This document shows positions 10,497 to 19,206 of a stretch of 32,775 nt of DNA, piece by piece. The notes under the pieces were generated by a model that saw only the letters and a program-made list of their open reading frames with translations, was not told the DNA's origin and made no database searches. A program made the position numbers and the translations under genes. The first letter of the stretch is position 1; each line of letters starts with the position of its first letter. The DNA is from Opitutaceae bacterium (GTDB lineage Bacteria; Verrucomicrobiota; Verrucomicrobiia; Opitutales; Opitutaceae), in NCBI GenBank assembly GCA_014879845.1, contig JACSRI010000095.1, positions 1-32,775 of the forward strand. Reading direction: 5' to 3'.

Positions 10497-13400
10497 ATGC
10501 TGTCCCCCCACCGTCTGCACCTGGCCTTGGCGATCATCTTCGCCAGCCTGCTCTCGTCCGCGGGCGCCCAGCCACTCACCCGCGTCGCCGCCACCTCCCT
10601 CGCTCTGCCCGCCAACCCGCCGACGCTCGGCTACACGACGCAGCGGGCCCTCGGCACGCTTTCGTTCAATCAGCCTGTCGCGATCGTCTCCGCTCCGGGC
10701 GAGACTGACCGCCTGTTCGTGGTCGAGAAACCCGGGCGCATCATCGTGGTGCAGAACCCAGGCTCCGCATCGCCGACCTCGTCGGTGTTTCTCGACATCA
10801 GCGCGCGCGTCGGCGACTCATCGGGCGAGCAGGGACTCCTCGCGCTCGCCTTTCATCCCAACTTCGCGACCAACGGTTACTTCTACGTCTGGTACACCCT
10901 GAGCACCACGACACCCGCCGGAACCGGCCGCCACGATCGACTCGCGCGCTTTCGCGTGTCGTCCGGGGACGCGGATGTCGCCGACGCCACCTCCGAACAG
11001 CCCCTGATCACCCAGCGCGACGAGGCGAGCAACCACAACGGCGGCGACATCCACTTCGGCCCCGACGGCTATCTGTATCTGTCGACCGGTGACGAAGGCG
11101 GCGGCAACGACCAGTATGCCAACGGCCAGCGCATCGACCGCGACTTCTTCTCCTCGATCCTGCGCCTCGACGTCGACCAGCGCGCCGGCTCGCTCGCGCC
11201 CAACACCCACCCCGCCGTCCACGCGGGCACCTACACGGTGCCGCCTGACAATCCCTTCATTGGGGCCACGACGTTCAATGGTGCCGCGGTCTCTGCCGCC
11301 GCCGTCCGGACGGAGATCTGGGCGATCGGCCTGCGCAACCCCTGGCGCTTTTCCTTCGACCGCGACACCGGCCGCATCTGGATCGGCGACGTCGGCCAGG
11401 GTGCGCGCGAGGAGGTCAGCGTCATCACCGCGCCGGGCCAGAATTTCGGCTGGCCCTACCGCGAGGGTTTCATCGCCGGGCCGCGCGCCAATCCCCCCGC
11501 CTCGGCCGCGCTCGTCGACCCGGTCTGGGACTACCCGCGCTCCGCCGGCAACTCCATCACCGGCGGCATCGTCTACCGCGGCAGCGCGCTCTCGCAGCTT
11601 TATGGTCGCTACATTGTCGCCGACTACGGTTCGGGCAACATCTGGGCGCTCGCCTACGACGGCACCGCCCCCGCCTCGTCGATCCTGCTCACGACCGACG
11701 GCGGCATCGTCGGCTTCGGCGTGAATCCAGCGAATGGCGACATCCTTCTCGCCGACATCGGCGAGGGGCAGGTCAAGCGCCTCGCCTACAACTCCACGTC
11801 CACCGGCACTCCGTTTCCGACGACGCTGAGCGCGACCGGGGCATTCTCCTCGCTCGCCACACTCACGCCGGCCGCGGGCGTGGTCGAGTACGAGCCCAAC
11901 GTCTCGTTCTGGTCCGATCATGCGCGCAAGCGCCGCTGGTTCGCGCTGCGCGACACGACGAGCACGTTTGGCTTCGAGGCCGTGAACAACTGGTCGCTGC
12001 CCACCGGCGCCGTGTGGGTGAAGCACTTCGACCTCGAAACCACGCGCGGTGACCCGTCGACGGCGCGTCGCATCGAAACGCGGTTCCTCGTGAAAACGGC
12101 GACCGGCGTCTACGGCATCACCTACCGCTGGAACGACGCCCAGACCGAGGCGACACTCGTTCCCGAGGAGGGAGCCGACGTCGACTTCACCATCACCGAC
12201 GGGGGCGCGAGCCGCACGCAGACCTGGCGCTACCCCTCGCGCGCACAGTGTCTCGCCTGCCACACCCCGCAGGGTGGATACGCCCTCAGCTTCAACACCC
12301 GCCAGCTGAATCGCGCCCACACCTTCCCCGGCGGCGCGGCCAACCAGATCACCGCGCTCTCCGACGCGGGTTATCTCGCCGCCGCCGCGCCCGCGCCGGC
12401 CACGCTCGCCCGCCTCGCTCCCGCCGACGACACCTCGGCGAGTCTCGAGTGGCGTGCACGCTCCTACCTCGACGCCAACTGCTCGAACTGCCACCGCCCC
12501 GGAGGTTCGGCTCTCGGCACGTGGGATGCCCGCAGCAAGACGCCGCTCTCGCTCGCACGCATCGTCAACGGTGCACTCACCAACAGCGGTACCGATCCGG
12601 CCACTCGCGTGATCGTGCCCGGCGACACCGGCCATTCGCGTCTCCTTCATCGGATCCAGGGCAGCAACGGCACCTCGCGCATGCCGCCCCTCGGCTCGAA
12701 TGAGCGCGACCTGACTGGTGAACAGCTCATCACCGACTGGATTGCCGACCTCGCGGTTGCGCGCCCCGCCTCGCGGGTCGTCAACCTCTCCGGCCGCGCC
12801 CTCGTCGGCTCCGGCGACACCGTGCTCATCCCGAGTTTCGTCGTCAGCGGCACGGCCCCGAAAGCGGTCCTGCTGCGTGCGATCGGCCCGGGGCTCGCGC
12901 GGTTCGGCGTGACTGGATTTATCCCGGAGCCGTCGCTCACGCTATTCTCCGGCCAGGCTCCCCTCGCCTCGAACACGCGCTGGGCCACGGCGGTGAACGC
13001 CACCGAGATCGAGACGGTCTCCGCAACGCTCGGCGCGTTCACGCTCGACCGGGCCAGCGCCGACTCGGTCCTGCTCGTGGCACTCGCCCCGGGTTCCTAC
13101 ACCGCGCACATCCGGGCGTCCGGCACGACGGCCGGCGGCGTTTCGCTCTTCGAGGTCTACGATGCCGACGAGTCCGCTCCCGGCACGGTCCGACTCGTCA
13201 ATACCGCCGTGCGTGCGCAAGTCGGCGGCAGCGCGGGCGTGGCGATTCCCGGACTGGTCGTGAGCGAAGGTGCGATGAAACGTGTGCTTATCCGCGCCGT
13301 CGGCCCCGGGCTCGCGCGGTTCAACGTCACCGGCGTGCTCGCGCGGCCCGTGCTCACACTCTACGCCGGCGACGAAGCCTACCTCTCGAACGAAGGCTGG

Positions 13401-13589
13401 TCCCACGCACCCAATGTCGACGAGATCATCGCGGCAAGCACGGCGGTGCACGCGTTCGCACTCGCCGAGGACAGCGCTGACTCGGTCATCCTCACCACGC
13501 TCAGTCCCGGGTCCTACACCATGCACGTCACGGGAGCCGGCGACACCAGCGGTGTCGTGCTCGTCGAAGTCTACGAGGCGGGCTTGTGA
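10497..13589 (+). CDS. Exported PQQ-type sugar dehydrogenase fused to a diheme cytochrome module
   Basis: A 1030-residue secreted protein with several parts. The signal peptide covers about residues 1-24 (ends SSAGAQ). A glucose/sorbosone dehydrogenase beta-propeller follows (about 45-440), with the catalytic-His motif NHNGGDIHFGPDGYLYLSTG (about 180) and LRNPWRFSFD. Residues 450-750 resemble the SO2930/HNE_0200 family (EPNVSFWSDHARKRRWFAL) and carry two heme c sites, CLACH (about 585) and CSNCH (about 662). The C-terminus has two copies of a 125-residue beta domain, each with a VLLRAIGPGLARF or VLIRAVGPGLARF signature, common on exported Opitutaceae proteins. It probably oxidises a sugar in the periplasm or outside the cell and passes electrons to its own hemes. 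The substrate is not predictable. It stands alone on this strand before GH9. Confidence 0.88.
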   Translation: MLSPHRLHLALAIIFASLLSSAGAQPLTRVAATSLALPANPPTLGYTTQRALGTLSFNQPVAIVSAPGETDRLFVVEKPGRIIVVQNPGSASPTSSVFLDISARVGDSSGEQGLLALAFHPNFATNGYFYVWYTLSTTTPAGTGRHDRLARFRVSSGDADVADATSEQPLITQRDEASNHNGGDIHFGPDGYLYLSTGDEGGGNDQYANGQRIDRDFFSSILRLDVDQRAGSLAPNTHPAVHAGTYTVPPDNPFIGATTFNGAAVSAAAVRTEIWAIGLRNPWRFSFDRDTGRIWIGDVGQGAREEVSVITAPGQNFGWPYREGFIAGPRANPPASAALVDPVWDYPRSAGNSITGGIVYRGSALSQLYGRYIVADYGSGNIWALAYDGTAPASSILLTTDGGIVGFGVNPANGDILLADIGEGQVKRLAYNSTSTGTPFPTTLSATGAFSSLATLTPAAGVVEYEPNVSFWSDHARKRRWFALRDTTSTFGFEAVNNWSLPTGAVWVKHFDLETTRGDPSTARRIETRFLVKTATGVYGITYRWNDAQTEATLVPEEGADVDFTITDGGASRTQTWRYPSRAQCLACHTPQGGYALSFNTRQLNRAHTFPGGAANQITALSDAGYLAAAAPAPATLARLAPADDTSASLEWRARSYLDANCSNCHRPGGSALGTWDARSKTPLSLARIVNGALTNSGTDPATRVIVPGDTGHSRLLHRIQGSNGTSRMPPLGSNERDLTGEQLITDWIADLAVARPASRVVNLSGRALVGSGDTVLIPSFVVSGTAPKAVLLRAIGPGLARFGVTGFIPEPSLTLFSGQAPLASNTRWATAVNATEIETVSATLGAFTLDRASADSVLLVALAPGSYTAHIRASGTTAGGVSLFEVYDADESAPGTVRLVNTAVRAQVGGSAGVAIPGLVVSEGAMKRVLIRAVGPGLARFNVTGVLARPVLTLYAGDEAYLSNEGWSHAPNVDEIIAASTAVHAFALAEDSADSVILTTLSPGSYTMHVTGAGDTSGVVLVEVYEAGL

Positions 13590-13650
13590 GCCGACGTGGT
13601 CGTCCCGCAGGCCGCATCAGCCGATCGGACTGACGGCGATGTGACCGACC

Positions 13651-13715
13651 GCGTTTGGCAGACGCAGCCAGCGACCACGGGATCTCTCCTCGTTGCCGTG
13701 TTTGCTAAACGCGGC
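13651..13715. repeat. Two more REP-like hairpins between the dehydrogenase and GH9 genes
   Basis: The first, GCGTTTG-G-CAGACGC at 13651-13665, differs by one base from the core at 9871. The second, gccgtgttt-gct-aaacgcggc at 13695-13715, pairs fully with one G-T wobble. They occupy the 247-base gap between the dehydrogenase stop and the GH9 start; I see nothing else in it. Neither has a following T run. Confidence 0.65.
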
Positions 13716-13836
13716 GCGACGCCGACAACGCCGACATCGGCCGGAACCTCGCCGCCGTTCAAACGTGCGCACGATTGTGTGTTTCCATTTTGAGCCGGCC
13801 GATGTCTCCTTGGTCATGCAGTCGATCTGTATCCCC

Positions 13837-15483
13837 ATGCGTCGCCTCATCCTCACGTCGCTCCTCCTTCTCGTCGCCCCCGTCGCCCGCGCCGAGTTTC
13901 CGCCCGTCTCGACCATCCGCCTCAACACCGTCGGTTTTCTGCCCGACGCGGCCAAGGTCGCGACCATCGCAGCGCCCGGGCCGGGCGTGTTCACCGTCAC
14001 CGATGCCTCCACCGGTGCGACCGTCCTCGAGCAGCCGCTTGTCGGGCCACGTGAAGATGCGGATACGCGGGAACTCCTCTGGATCGCCGACTTCTCGGTG
14101 CTGACACGTCCGGGCCGCTATAACCTGAAGGCCGCCGGCACGACCTTCACGGCCGATTTCACCATCGCGCCCGACGCCTTCGCCGCTCCCTTTCGCACCG
14201 TGGCGCGCGGTCTTTACCTCTGGCGCTGCGGCACGGCCGTGCGCGGCGAGCACAACGGGGATATCTTCGCGCAGCGCGCCTGTCACCTGGACGACGCCTG
14301 GATGGATCACGTCACCGGCGAACACGTGCGCCGCGACGGCACGGGCGGCTGGCACGACGCCGGCGACCACAACAAATACATCGTCAACGCCGCGATCACC
14401 GTCGGCGCGATGCTGCGCGCATGGGACGATTACGGTCCGGCAGTCCGCGCCATCCGTCTCGACATCCCGGAGACGGGCGGCCCGATTCCCGACCTCCTGG
14501 CCGAGGTGAAGTGGGAGATGGATTGGTTCTTCAAGATGCAGCTCGAGGACGGTCGCGTCCTGCACAAGCTCAGCACGCTGCACTTCGGCGGCATGATCAT
14601 GCCCGACGTCGAGGACACGCCGCGTTACTTCACCTCGTGGAGCACGGCCGCGACCGCGGGATTTGTCGCGAACATGGCGCAGTTCGCGCGCATCGTCCGG
14701 CCGTTTGACGCCGCCTACGCCGATCGCTGCCTCGCCGCCGCCCGCAAGAGCTACGCCGTGCTCGTCGCCCACCCCGAGGACACGCCGTCGGACATGTCCA
14801 AGTTTCGCACCGGCACCTATGGCACGAAGGATCCCGACGACCGCCTCTGGGCCGCCGCCGAGCTGTGGGAGACCACGGGTGACGCCGCCGTGCTGGCCGA
14901 CCTCGAGGCGCGTATCCGCGCGCTCGGCACGAGGTTCGACGAGGACTTCGGCTGGGGCTCGGTCAAGAACATGGGCTTCCTCACCTACCTGCGCTCCACA
15001 CGCGATGGGCGCGACCCGGTCCTGGTCGACGTCCTTCGCAAGGAGCTGATCGCCATGGCCGACCTCATCATCGGGCGCTCACAACACGGCGGCTACGGCC
15101 GGCCCCTTGGCTCGATCTACTACTGGGGCTGCCACGGCGGTGTCGCCATGCAGACTATGCTGCTGCAAAACGCCCACCGCCTCACCGGCCGCGCGATCTA
15201 CCGCACCGTCGCCCTGCAATCCGTCGACCACCTGCTCGGCCGCAACTACTTCGGCCGCTCCATGGTCACAGGCGTCGGGCGCTTTCCGCCCATGCGCCCG
15301 CACGATCGACGCTCGGCCGGCGACCAGGTCGACGCTCCATGGCCTGGATACCTGGTCGGCGGTCCCGAAAAAGGCGCGCGCGACTGGGACGACCTCACCC
15401 CCCGCTACCAGGTCAACGAGACCGCGATCAACTGGAACGGCGCGATGATCTACGCGCTCGCCGGCTTCTTGCCCACTCCGTAG
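13837..15483 (+). CDS. Glycoside hydrolase family 9 endoglucanase, exported
   Basis: A 548-residue secreted cellulase-type enzyme that cleaves beta-1,4-glucan bonds with inversion. The signal peptide is MRRLILTSLLLLVAPVARA. An N-terminal Ig-like domain follows (about 24-110: RLNTVGFLPDAAKVATI), then the alpha/alpha-barrel. GGWHDAGDHNKYIVN (about 170-184) is the GH9 signature with the catalytic-base aspartates. A C-terminal NETAINWNGAMIYALAGF (about 528) carries the proton-donor glutamate. ATG 13837 is chosen because it directly opens the signal peptide; ATG 13816 would add seven residues. No carbohydrate-binding module or dockerin is visible. Activity could be on cellulose, xyloglucan or mixed-linkage glucan. 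It is convergent with the next gene. Confidence 0.92.
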   Translation: MRRLILTSLLLLVAPVARAEFPPVSTIRLNTVGFLPDAAKVATIAAPGPGVFTVTDASTGATVLEQPLVGPREDADTRELLWIADFSVLTRPGRYNLKAAGTTFTADFTIAPDAFAAPFRTVARGLYLWRCGTAVRGEHNGDIFAQRACHLDDAWMDHVTGEHVRRDGTGGWHDAGDHNKYIVNAAITVGAMLRAWDDYGPAVRAIRLDIPETGGPIPDLLAEVKWEMDWFFKMQLEDGRVLHKLSTLHFGGMIMPDVEDTPRYFTSWSTAATAGFVANMAQFARIVRPFDAAYADRCLAAARKSYAVLVAHPEDTPSDMSKFRTGTYGTKDPDDRLWAAAELWETTGDAAVLADLEARIRALGTRFDEDFGWGSVKNMGFLTYLRSTRDGRDPVLVDVLRKELIAMADLIIGRSQHGGYGRPLGSIYYWGCHGGVAMQTMLLQNAHRLTGRAIYRTVALQSVDHLLGRNYFGRSMVTGVGRFPPMRPHDRRSAGDQVDAPWPGYLVGGPEKGARDWDDLTPRYQVNETAINWNGAMIYALAGFLPTP

Positions 15484-15485
15484 GC

Positions 15486-15501
15486 CGCCCGCTCGCGGGC
15501 G
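15486..15501. terminator. GC-rich hairpin between convergent genes
   Basis: The arms cgcccgc and gcgggcg with a two-base loop sit three bases after the GH9 stop, in the 34-base gap between convergent genes; a second short stem (cgcgc/gcgcg) follows. There is no T tract, so a bidirectional terminator role is inferred only from position. Confidence 0.35.
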
Positions 15502-15517
15502 ACACGCGTCCGCGCGC

Positions 15518-16426
15518 TCAACGCGCGATCTTCTCGATCCGGACCGACCACGCACCTCCGGCCTCGATCCCATGCGCCGCGGCGAAGCTGCGCATGTTGA
15601 GCGCCAGCGAGACGTTGAGGAGGCTGTTCAGGTAAAGCAGAGGTTCGCTCTCGGCCACGTCGCCAAAGGAGTGCGCGTACGGCATCTCGCCCGCGTAGAC
15701 CTCGCGTCCCTCCTTCGCGATCACGACGCGAAACCGGTCGCCGAACGCCGGTTTCAGCTCGGCGAACAACGTGTCACCGATGTCCGTCCAGACGTTGCCG
15801 TAGCGCACATCGAGCGCCGGGATTCCACCCACGACGGCCATTCCGTCGCGCCGTGCCTTCTCATGCGCCAAACGGACGATATCGCCGTCGACGACCGGGC
15901 CGACGTCCTCGAAGCTGATCACGCCGGCCGCGAGCCGCGCCCCCGTGTAGGCAAACACATCGCGCCCGTGGAACGTGTGGCTCTTCTCCGAGCCGGCCAG
16001 TCGGTTCACCGTCTCGTCGATCGCGCGCACGGCCTCGATGCCGAGGTCCTCGGCGAGGAGCGTCAGCGTGCCGTTGTCCGGCGTCACGACGAGGTGCCCG
16101 GACCGCGTCTTCAGAACCACCGAGCGCCGCTCGGTGCCGACGCCCGGATCCACGACGGAAACAAACACCGTCCCGGCCGGCCAATACGACACGGTCTGCT
16201 TCAACCGATAGGCCGCAGACCAGATGTCGTAGGCGGGAATCTCGTGTGTGAGATCGAAGATGGGCAGGCGCGGGTCGACTTGCACCGCCACGCCCTTCAT
16301 CGCCGCCACGGCACCATCGGCCGTACCAAAATCCGTCTGCAGCACGAGCGCACCAGCCCAGGCACTCGACCAGCCCGCACTCGCCAACCAGACGATCCCC
16401 AGTGCCCCACGCAACGTCCGCTTCAT
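15518..16426 (-). CDS. Exported SAM hydroxide adenosyltransferase (DUF62 family)
   Basis: 302 residues from ATG 16426; an upstream GTG at 16441 adds five. The family hydrolyses S-adenosylmethionine to adenosine and methionine and is related to fluorinase and chlorinase. Characteristic elements are LQTDFGTADGAVAAMKGVAV (about 30-49), VDPGVGTERR and the FHGRDVFAYTGARLAAG segment; together they supply the Asp-Arg-His triad. TPDNGTLTLL is also typical. The halogenase-specific loop of fluorinases is not evident, so a hydroxide-using enzyme is more likely. The N-terminus MKRTLRGALGIVWLASAGWS followed by SAWAG is a strong signal peptide, which is odd because SAM is cytoplasmic. It lies 45 bases downstream of the pectate-lyase-like gene on the same strand, a likely two-gene operon. 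Confidence 0.88.
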   Translation of the reverse strand: MKRTLRGALGIVWLASAGWSSAWAGALVLQTDFGTADGAVAAMKGVAVQVDPRLPIFDLTHEIPAYDIWSAAYRLKQTVSYWPAGTVFVSVVDPGVGTERRSVVLKTRSGHLVVTPDNGTLTLLAEDLGIEAVRAIDETVNRLAGSEKSHTFHGRDVFAYTGARLAAGVISFEDVGPVVDGDIVRLAHEKARRDGMAVVGGIPALDVRYGNVWTDIGDTLFAELKPAFGDRFRVVIAKEGREVYAGEMPYAHSFGDVAESEPLLYLNSLLNVSLALNMRSFAAAHGIEAGGAWSVRIEKIAR

Positions 16427-16471
16427 GACGCAGCAACGCACACCACACCCGGCACTCGCGCAAGTGCGCAG

Positions 16472-17995
16472 TCACTTCGTCTTGATCTGCCGGAGACGAT
16501 CGATCAGCACGCGCATGTTCTCGATATAGCGCGCCGTGGAGATCCCGATCACGGGCTGCTCCGGCGGATACGGCGAAGTGTCCCAGGTGTCGCCGACCTG
16601 CGATTGGGCGAACTCGCCCGGCGCCACCTCCGCCGGCGCCTCGCCGCGGTACGGGTGACTGATCCGCGCCAGCGGCGCCGGCCAGTACCCAGCGGCGCTG
16701 AGCTCCCGCAGGACGACTGGGACATCGCCCCGGTGGCGCACTGAACCAGCCGATGGCAGCCGCCGCGGCGGTGTCTCCTGCTGGCAGCGCTCCAGTTCAC
16801 GACGGAGGCCGCGCACATCGATGGCGCGAAACGACGCATAGTGCGCGACCGTCGTGCTCGGATTGCGGTCGACATAGTAGCGACCGTTCGCGGCGTTCGA
16901 ACCGGACCGGTGGATATAGAGCGGCTGATTCGTGCCGAGCTCGATGAATGTCGGGTGCGTCCGGCCGGTCTCGCGCTGCAGGTCGCGTGGCAACGCCACG
17001 GCGTCCAGCCAGTCGAGCGCCTCCGGGACGCGCGCGAGATACTTCCCATCGCCGGTCATCCGATAGAACCGGAAGAGCTGCTCGATGTTCTCGGCCGTGG
17101 CGTGGGTCGCGAGCGCGCGCGGCTCGTAGGTGCGCGCCCCGGCGGGCTGCAGGTCCACGGTGTATTGCAGGGCCCATCCCGGCTGCGGCGGCGGCAGCTG
17201 CGCGAGCAGGAAGGCATCCATGCCGCGTCGCGCCGCCTCGGCCAGCCGCGGCTGCCCCAGCGTCTCCGCGGCACGCAGGAGCAGGTCGATGTTTTCCGCG
17301 GCAACGTCGTCGTTGAACGTCGCGAAACCGCTGTAGTCGGGATGCCCGTCCTTGGAAAAGCCCGACATCAGCGGAAAACGCTGAGGCCATGCGCCGTTGG
17401 GATACTGCGCGTCGAGGACGAACTGGATCGCACGATCGAGGGCGGGGCGGAACGCCTCGTCGCGCCGCGCGAGATAGAGTTGAAGCAGAAAACGCGCGGC
17501 CGACGCCGTCACGCTATCGTCGAAGGTGGCGTTGCCGTAGTAGTGCTGAAACTCCTCGAGGCGCCAGGCGTTGCGCCCGACGGTGGCATACCAAGCACGC
17601 AGCGACTCCTCGCCGGCGAAGTCGGCGCAGTAGTTCCAGCCGCCCGAGGGATGTTGGGCCCGGATGAGGGCACGCGCCGTGCGCACCGCGGCGTCGTAGT
17701 AGAGGGCATCGCCGGTCGCCGCGTGCGCATCGAGGAACACCTCGCCCATGCTCGCCGTGCCCGGCGGTTGTATCCAGATCATGGTGGGACTCGCCTCGAG
17801 CTCGCCCCAGCGGCGCGACAAGTCCGGCAGGTAGTTCCAGACGTAGCCGCCCTCATGGCTCACTGTCTCGACCATGAAGCGCGTGGCGCGCCGCATCGCG
17901 TCCTCAATGCGCTCCCGCTCGGTTGCCGCTTCGACCGAAGGCGAAGCCACGGCTGCGCCGGCGAGCAAGCAGACCAACGAGGCCGCCCGCCGCAT
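16472..17995 (-). CDS. Exported pectate-lyase-like protein (PL10-like alpha/alpha fold)
   Basis: 507 residues from ATG 17995, chosen because MRRAASLVCLLAGAAVASPS begins a signal peptide; a longer frame reaches 18073 but adds a non-signal leader. Repeated helices with GGWNYC, then AQYPNGAWPQRFPL (about residue 211-224) and FATFNDDVAAENIDLLLRAA (about 239) match polysaccharide lyase family 10, which cleaves polygalacturonate by Ca2+-assisted beta-elimination. The C-terminus ends in ISTARYIENMRVLIDRLRQI, typical of this class. The catalytic Arg and Lys cannot be assigned confidently by eye, so it may be a non-catalytic or differently specific homologue. It is co-directional with the SAM enzyme gene. 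Upstream, 74 bases separate it from mrpG on the same strand, so read-through from the antiporter operon is possible. Confidence 0.75.
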   Translation of the reverse strand: MRRAASLVCLLAGAAVASPSVEAATERERIEDAMRRATRFMVETVSHEGGYVWNYLPDLSRRWGELEASPTMIWIQPPGTASMGEVFLDAHAATGDALYYDAAVRTARALIRAQHPSGGWNYCADFAGEESLRAWYATVGRNAWRLEEFQHYYGNATFDDSVTASAARFLLQLYLARRDEAFRPALDRAIQFVLDAQYPNGAWPQRFPLMSGFSKDGHPDYSGFATFNDDVAAENIDLLLRAAETLGQPRLAEAARRGMDAFLLAQLPPPQPGWALQYTVDLQPAGARTYEPRALATHATAENIEQLFRFYRMTGDGKYLARVPEALDWLDAVALPRDLQRETGRTHPTFIELGTNQPLYIHRSGSNAANGRYYVDRNPSTTVAHYASFRAIDVRGLRRELERCQQETPPRRLPSAGSVRHRGDVPVVLRELSAAGYWPAPLARISHPYRGEAPAEVAPGEFAQSQVGDTWDTSPYPPEQPVIGISTARYIENMRVLIDRLRQIKTK

Positions 17996-18069
17996 CAGTC
18001 GACGGATATCCAGGTGCACGGGGAACACCGAACCAAGGACGCCGAAACAGCCGCGCCGGGCGAGCCGTT

Positions 18070-18420
18070 TCAATGCCCCCCGGGAGGGCGCCGGTCGACG
18101 CGATCCTCGTCGACCTCGAGCGCTCCGTGCCGCGGGTAGCCACGCTCCACCACGACCCGAGCCAGGAGATGACTTGCGACGGGAATGGTCAGGAACTGAA
18201 AGAACACGGCGGCGATCACCTTCAGGCCGGCCAGCTCAGTCCCCAAGCTCAGCCACAGGCTGACGAGCAGCATCGAGACGCCCAGCGTCATGCCCTTGCC
18301 CAGCGCATGCGCGCGGCAGAGCGCATCGGGCAGGCGGACCAGCCCCACCATGCTGATGAGGATGACCAGCGCACCGCCCAGGCCCAAGGCCGCAGTCAGG
18401 ATGTCGCGCCACGCACTCAT
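18070..18420 (-). CDS. mrpG: Mrp cation/proton antiporter subunit G
   Basis: A 116-residue, three-helix membrane subunit of the Mrp complex. ILTAALGLGGALVILISMVG, then LVRLPDALCRAHALGKGMTLG (helix 1 and loop) are the family hallmarks. The start at ATG 18420 overlaps the mrpF stop by four bases (ATGA), so translation is coupled. The tail GALEVDEDRVDRRPPGGH is hydrophilic and cytoplasmic. It is the last gene of the operon in the canonical order. Confidence 0.92.
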   Translation of the reverse strand: MSAWRDILTAALGLGGALVILISMVGLVRLPDALCRAHALGKGMTLGVSMLLVSLWLSLGTELAGLKVIAAVFFQFLTIPVASHLLARVVVERGYPRHGALEVDEDRVDRRPPGGH

Positions 18421-18725
18421 CGATGCGGACCCTCCGTTCCCTTGTCTGGCCCGCGGGCCGCACCGACCTCGGCACGCTGCAGGTAGGCGGCGAACGCCAC
18501 CGTTCCGAAGAAACCCAGCGACGAGACGATGAGGATCAACTCGAGGAAGTGCGGCGTGCGCCAGAAATCGGAGAGCAACACGGTCAATCCAACCGCGCAC
18601 AGCACGACCGCATCGAACGCCAGGATACGATCGACGATGGTGGGGCCGCGCGCGAGGCGCACGACTCCGAGCAACGCCGCGACCACGAGCACACCGAAAG
18701 CCAGGTTGAGAACGAGTTCGGTCAT
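18417..18725 (-). CDS. mrpF: Mrp cation/proton antiporter subunit F
   Basis: A 102-residue, three-helix subunit. The stretch RLARGPTIVDRILAFDAVVL is diagnostic of MrpF/PhaF. The helices span about 4-22, 36-53 and 62-82, and the length matches the family. It begins four bases after the mrpE stop and overlaps mrpG by four bases, consistent with a single polycistronic message and stoichiometric assembly. Confidence 0.92.
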   Translation of the reverse strand: MTELVLNLAFGVLVVAALLGVVRLARGPTIVDRILAFDAVVLCAVGLTVLLSDFWRTPHFLELILIVSSLGFFGTVAFAAYLQRAEVGAARGPDKGTEGPHR

Positions 18726-18729
18726 GGTG

Positions 18730-19206
18730 TCACCGCGTGAAAGAGAGGATGCCGCGCCGCAACGTGCGGTCGATCTCGAGCCGGACAGCCTCGGGGTCCG
18801 GCGCGTCGAGCACGTGCAGCAGCAGGTGGCTGCGGTCCGCGGCCACGTCGACCGTCGTCGTGCCCGGCGTGAGGCTGATGCAGTGCGAGAGGAGCAGGAC
18901 TTCCGTCTGCGTGAGCCCGCGCACGTCGTAGGTGATCAACCGCGGACGCAGCGAGCGCACGGAACGGAAGAGCGAGACCACGACGAGTTGCCAGCAACTC
19001 AGGGCAAAGGCCCAGGCAAACAGCAGGAGGAACGCGCCAAACCCGATCGCGCGCCGCACATAGTCGCCGCTCCCGAGAATGGGCTGGAAGAGCGCGAGCA
19101 GCACGAACCCGACGACCCAGCCCGTGAGCAGCACGACCGGCGCGGCCGAGCCCTGCAGCAGCATCCAGATGATGGCGACAGCGACATTGATCAGGACCGA
19201 TTTCAT
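18730..19206 (-). CDS. mrpE: Mrp cation/proton antiporter subunit E
   Basis: 158 residues. Two or three N-terminal helices (VLINVAVAIIWMLLQGSAAP onward) precede a cytoplasmic domain with LTQTEVLLLSHCISLTPGTT, the conserved MrpE signature, and a C-terminal HVLDAPDPEAVRLEID. The length is normal for the family. The start overlaps the mrpD stop by four bases. MrpE stabilises and completes the antiporter complex rather than forming the main pathway. Confidence 0.92.
   Translation of the reverse strand: MKSVLINVAVAIIWMLLQGSAAPVVLLTGWVVGFVLLALFQPILGSGDYVRRAIGFGAFLLLFAWAFALSCWQLVVVSLFRSVRSLRPRLITYDVRGLTQTEVLLLSHCISLTPGTTTVDVAADRSHLLLHVLDAPDPEAVRLEIDRTLRRGILSFTR

Noticed and set aside
13693-13836. 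N-terminal extension of the GH9 gene
   Set aside because: The extra residues are Arg-rich, derive partly from a REP-like hairpin, and would bury the signal peptide.
15518-16426. Fluorinase or chlorinase identity
   Set aside because: The motifs fit the wider DUF62 hydroxide adenosyltransferases; no halogenase-specific loop is evident.
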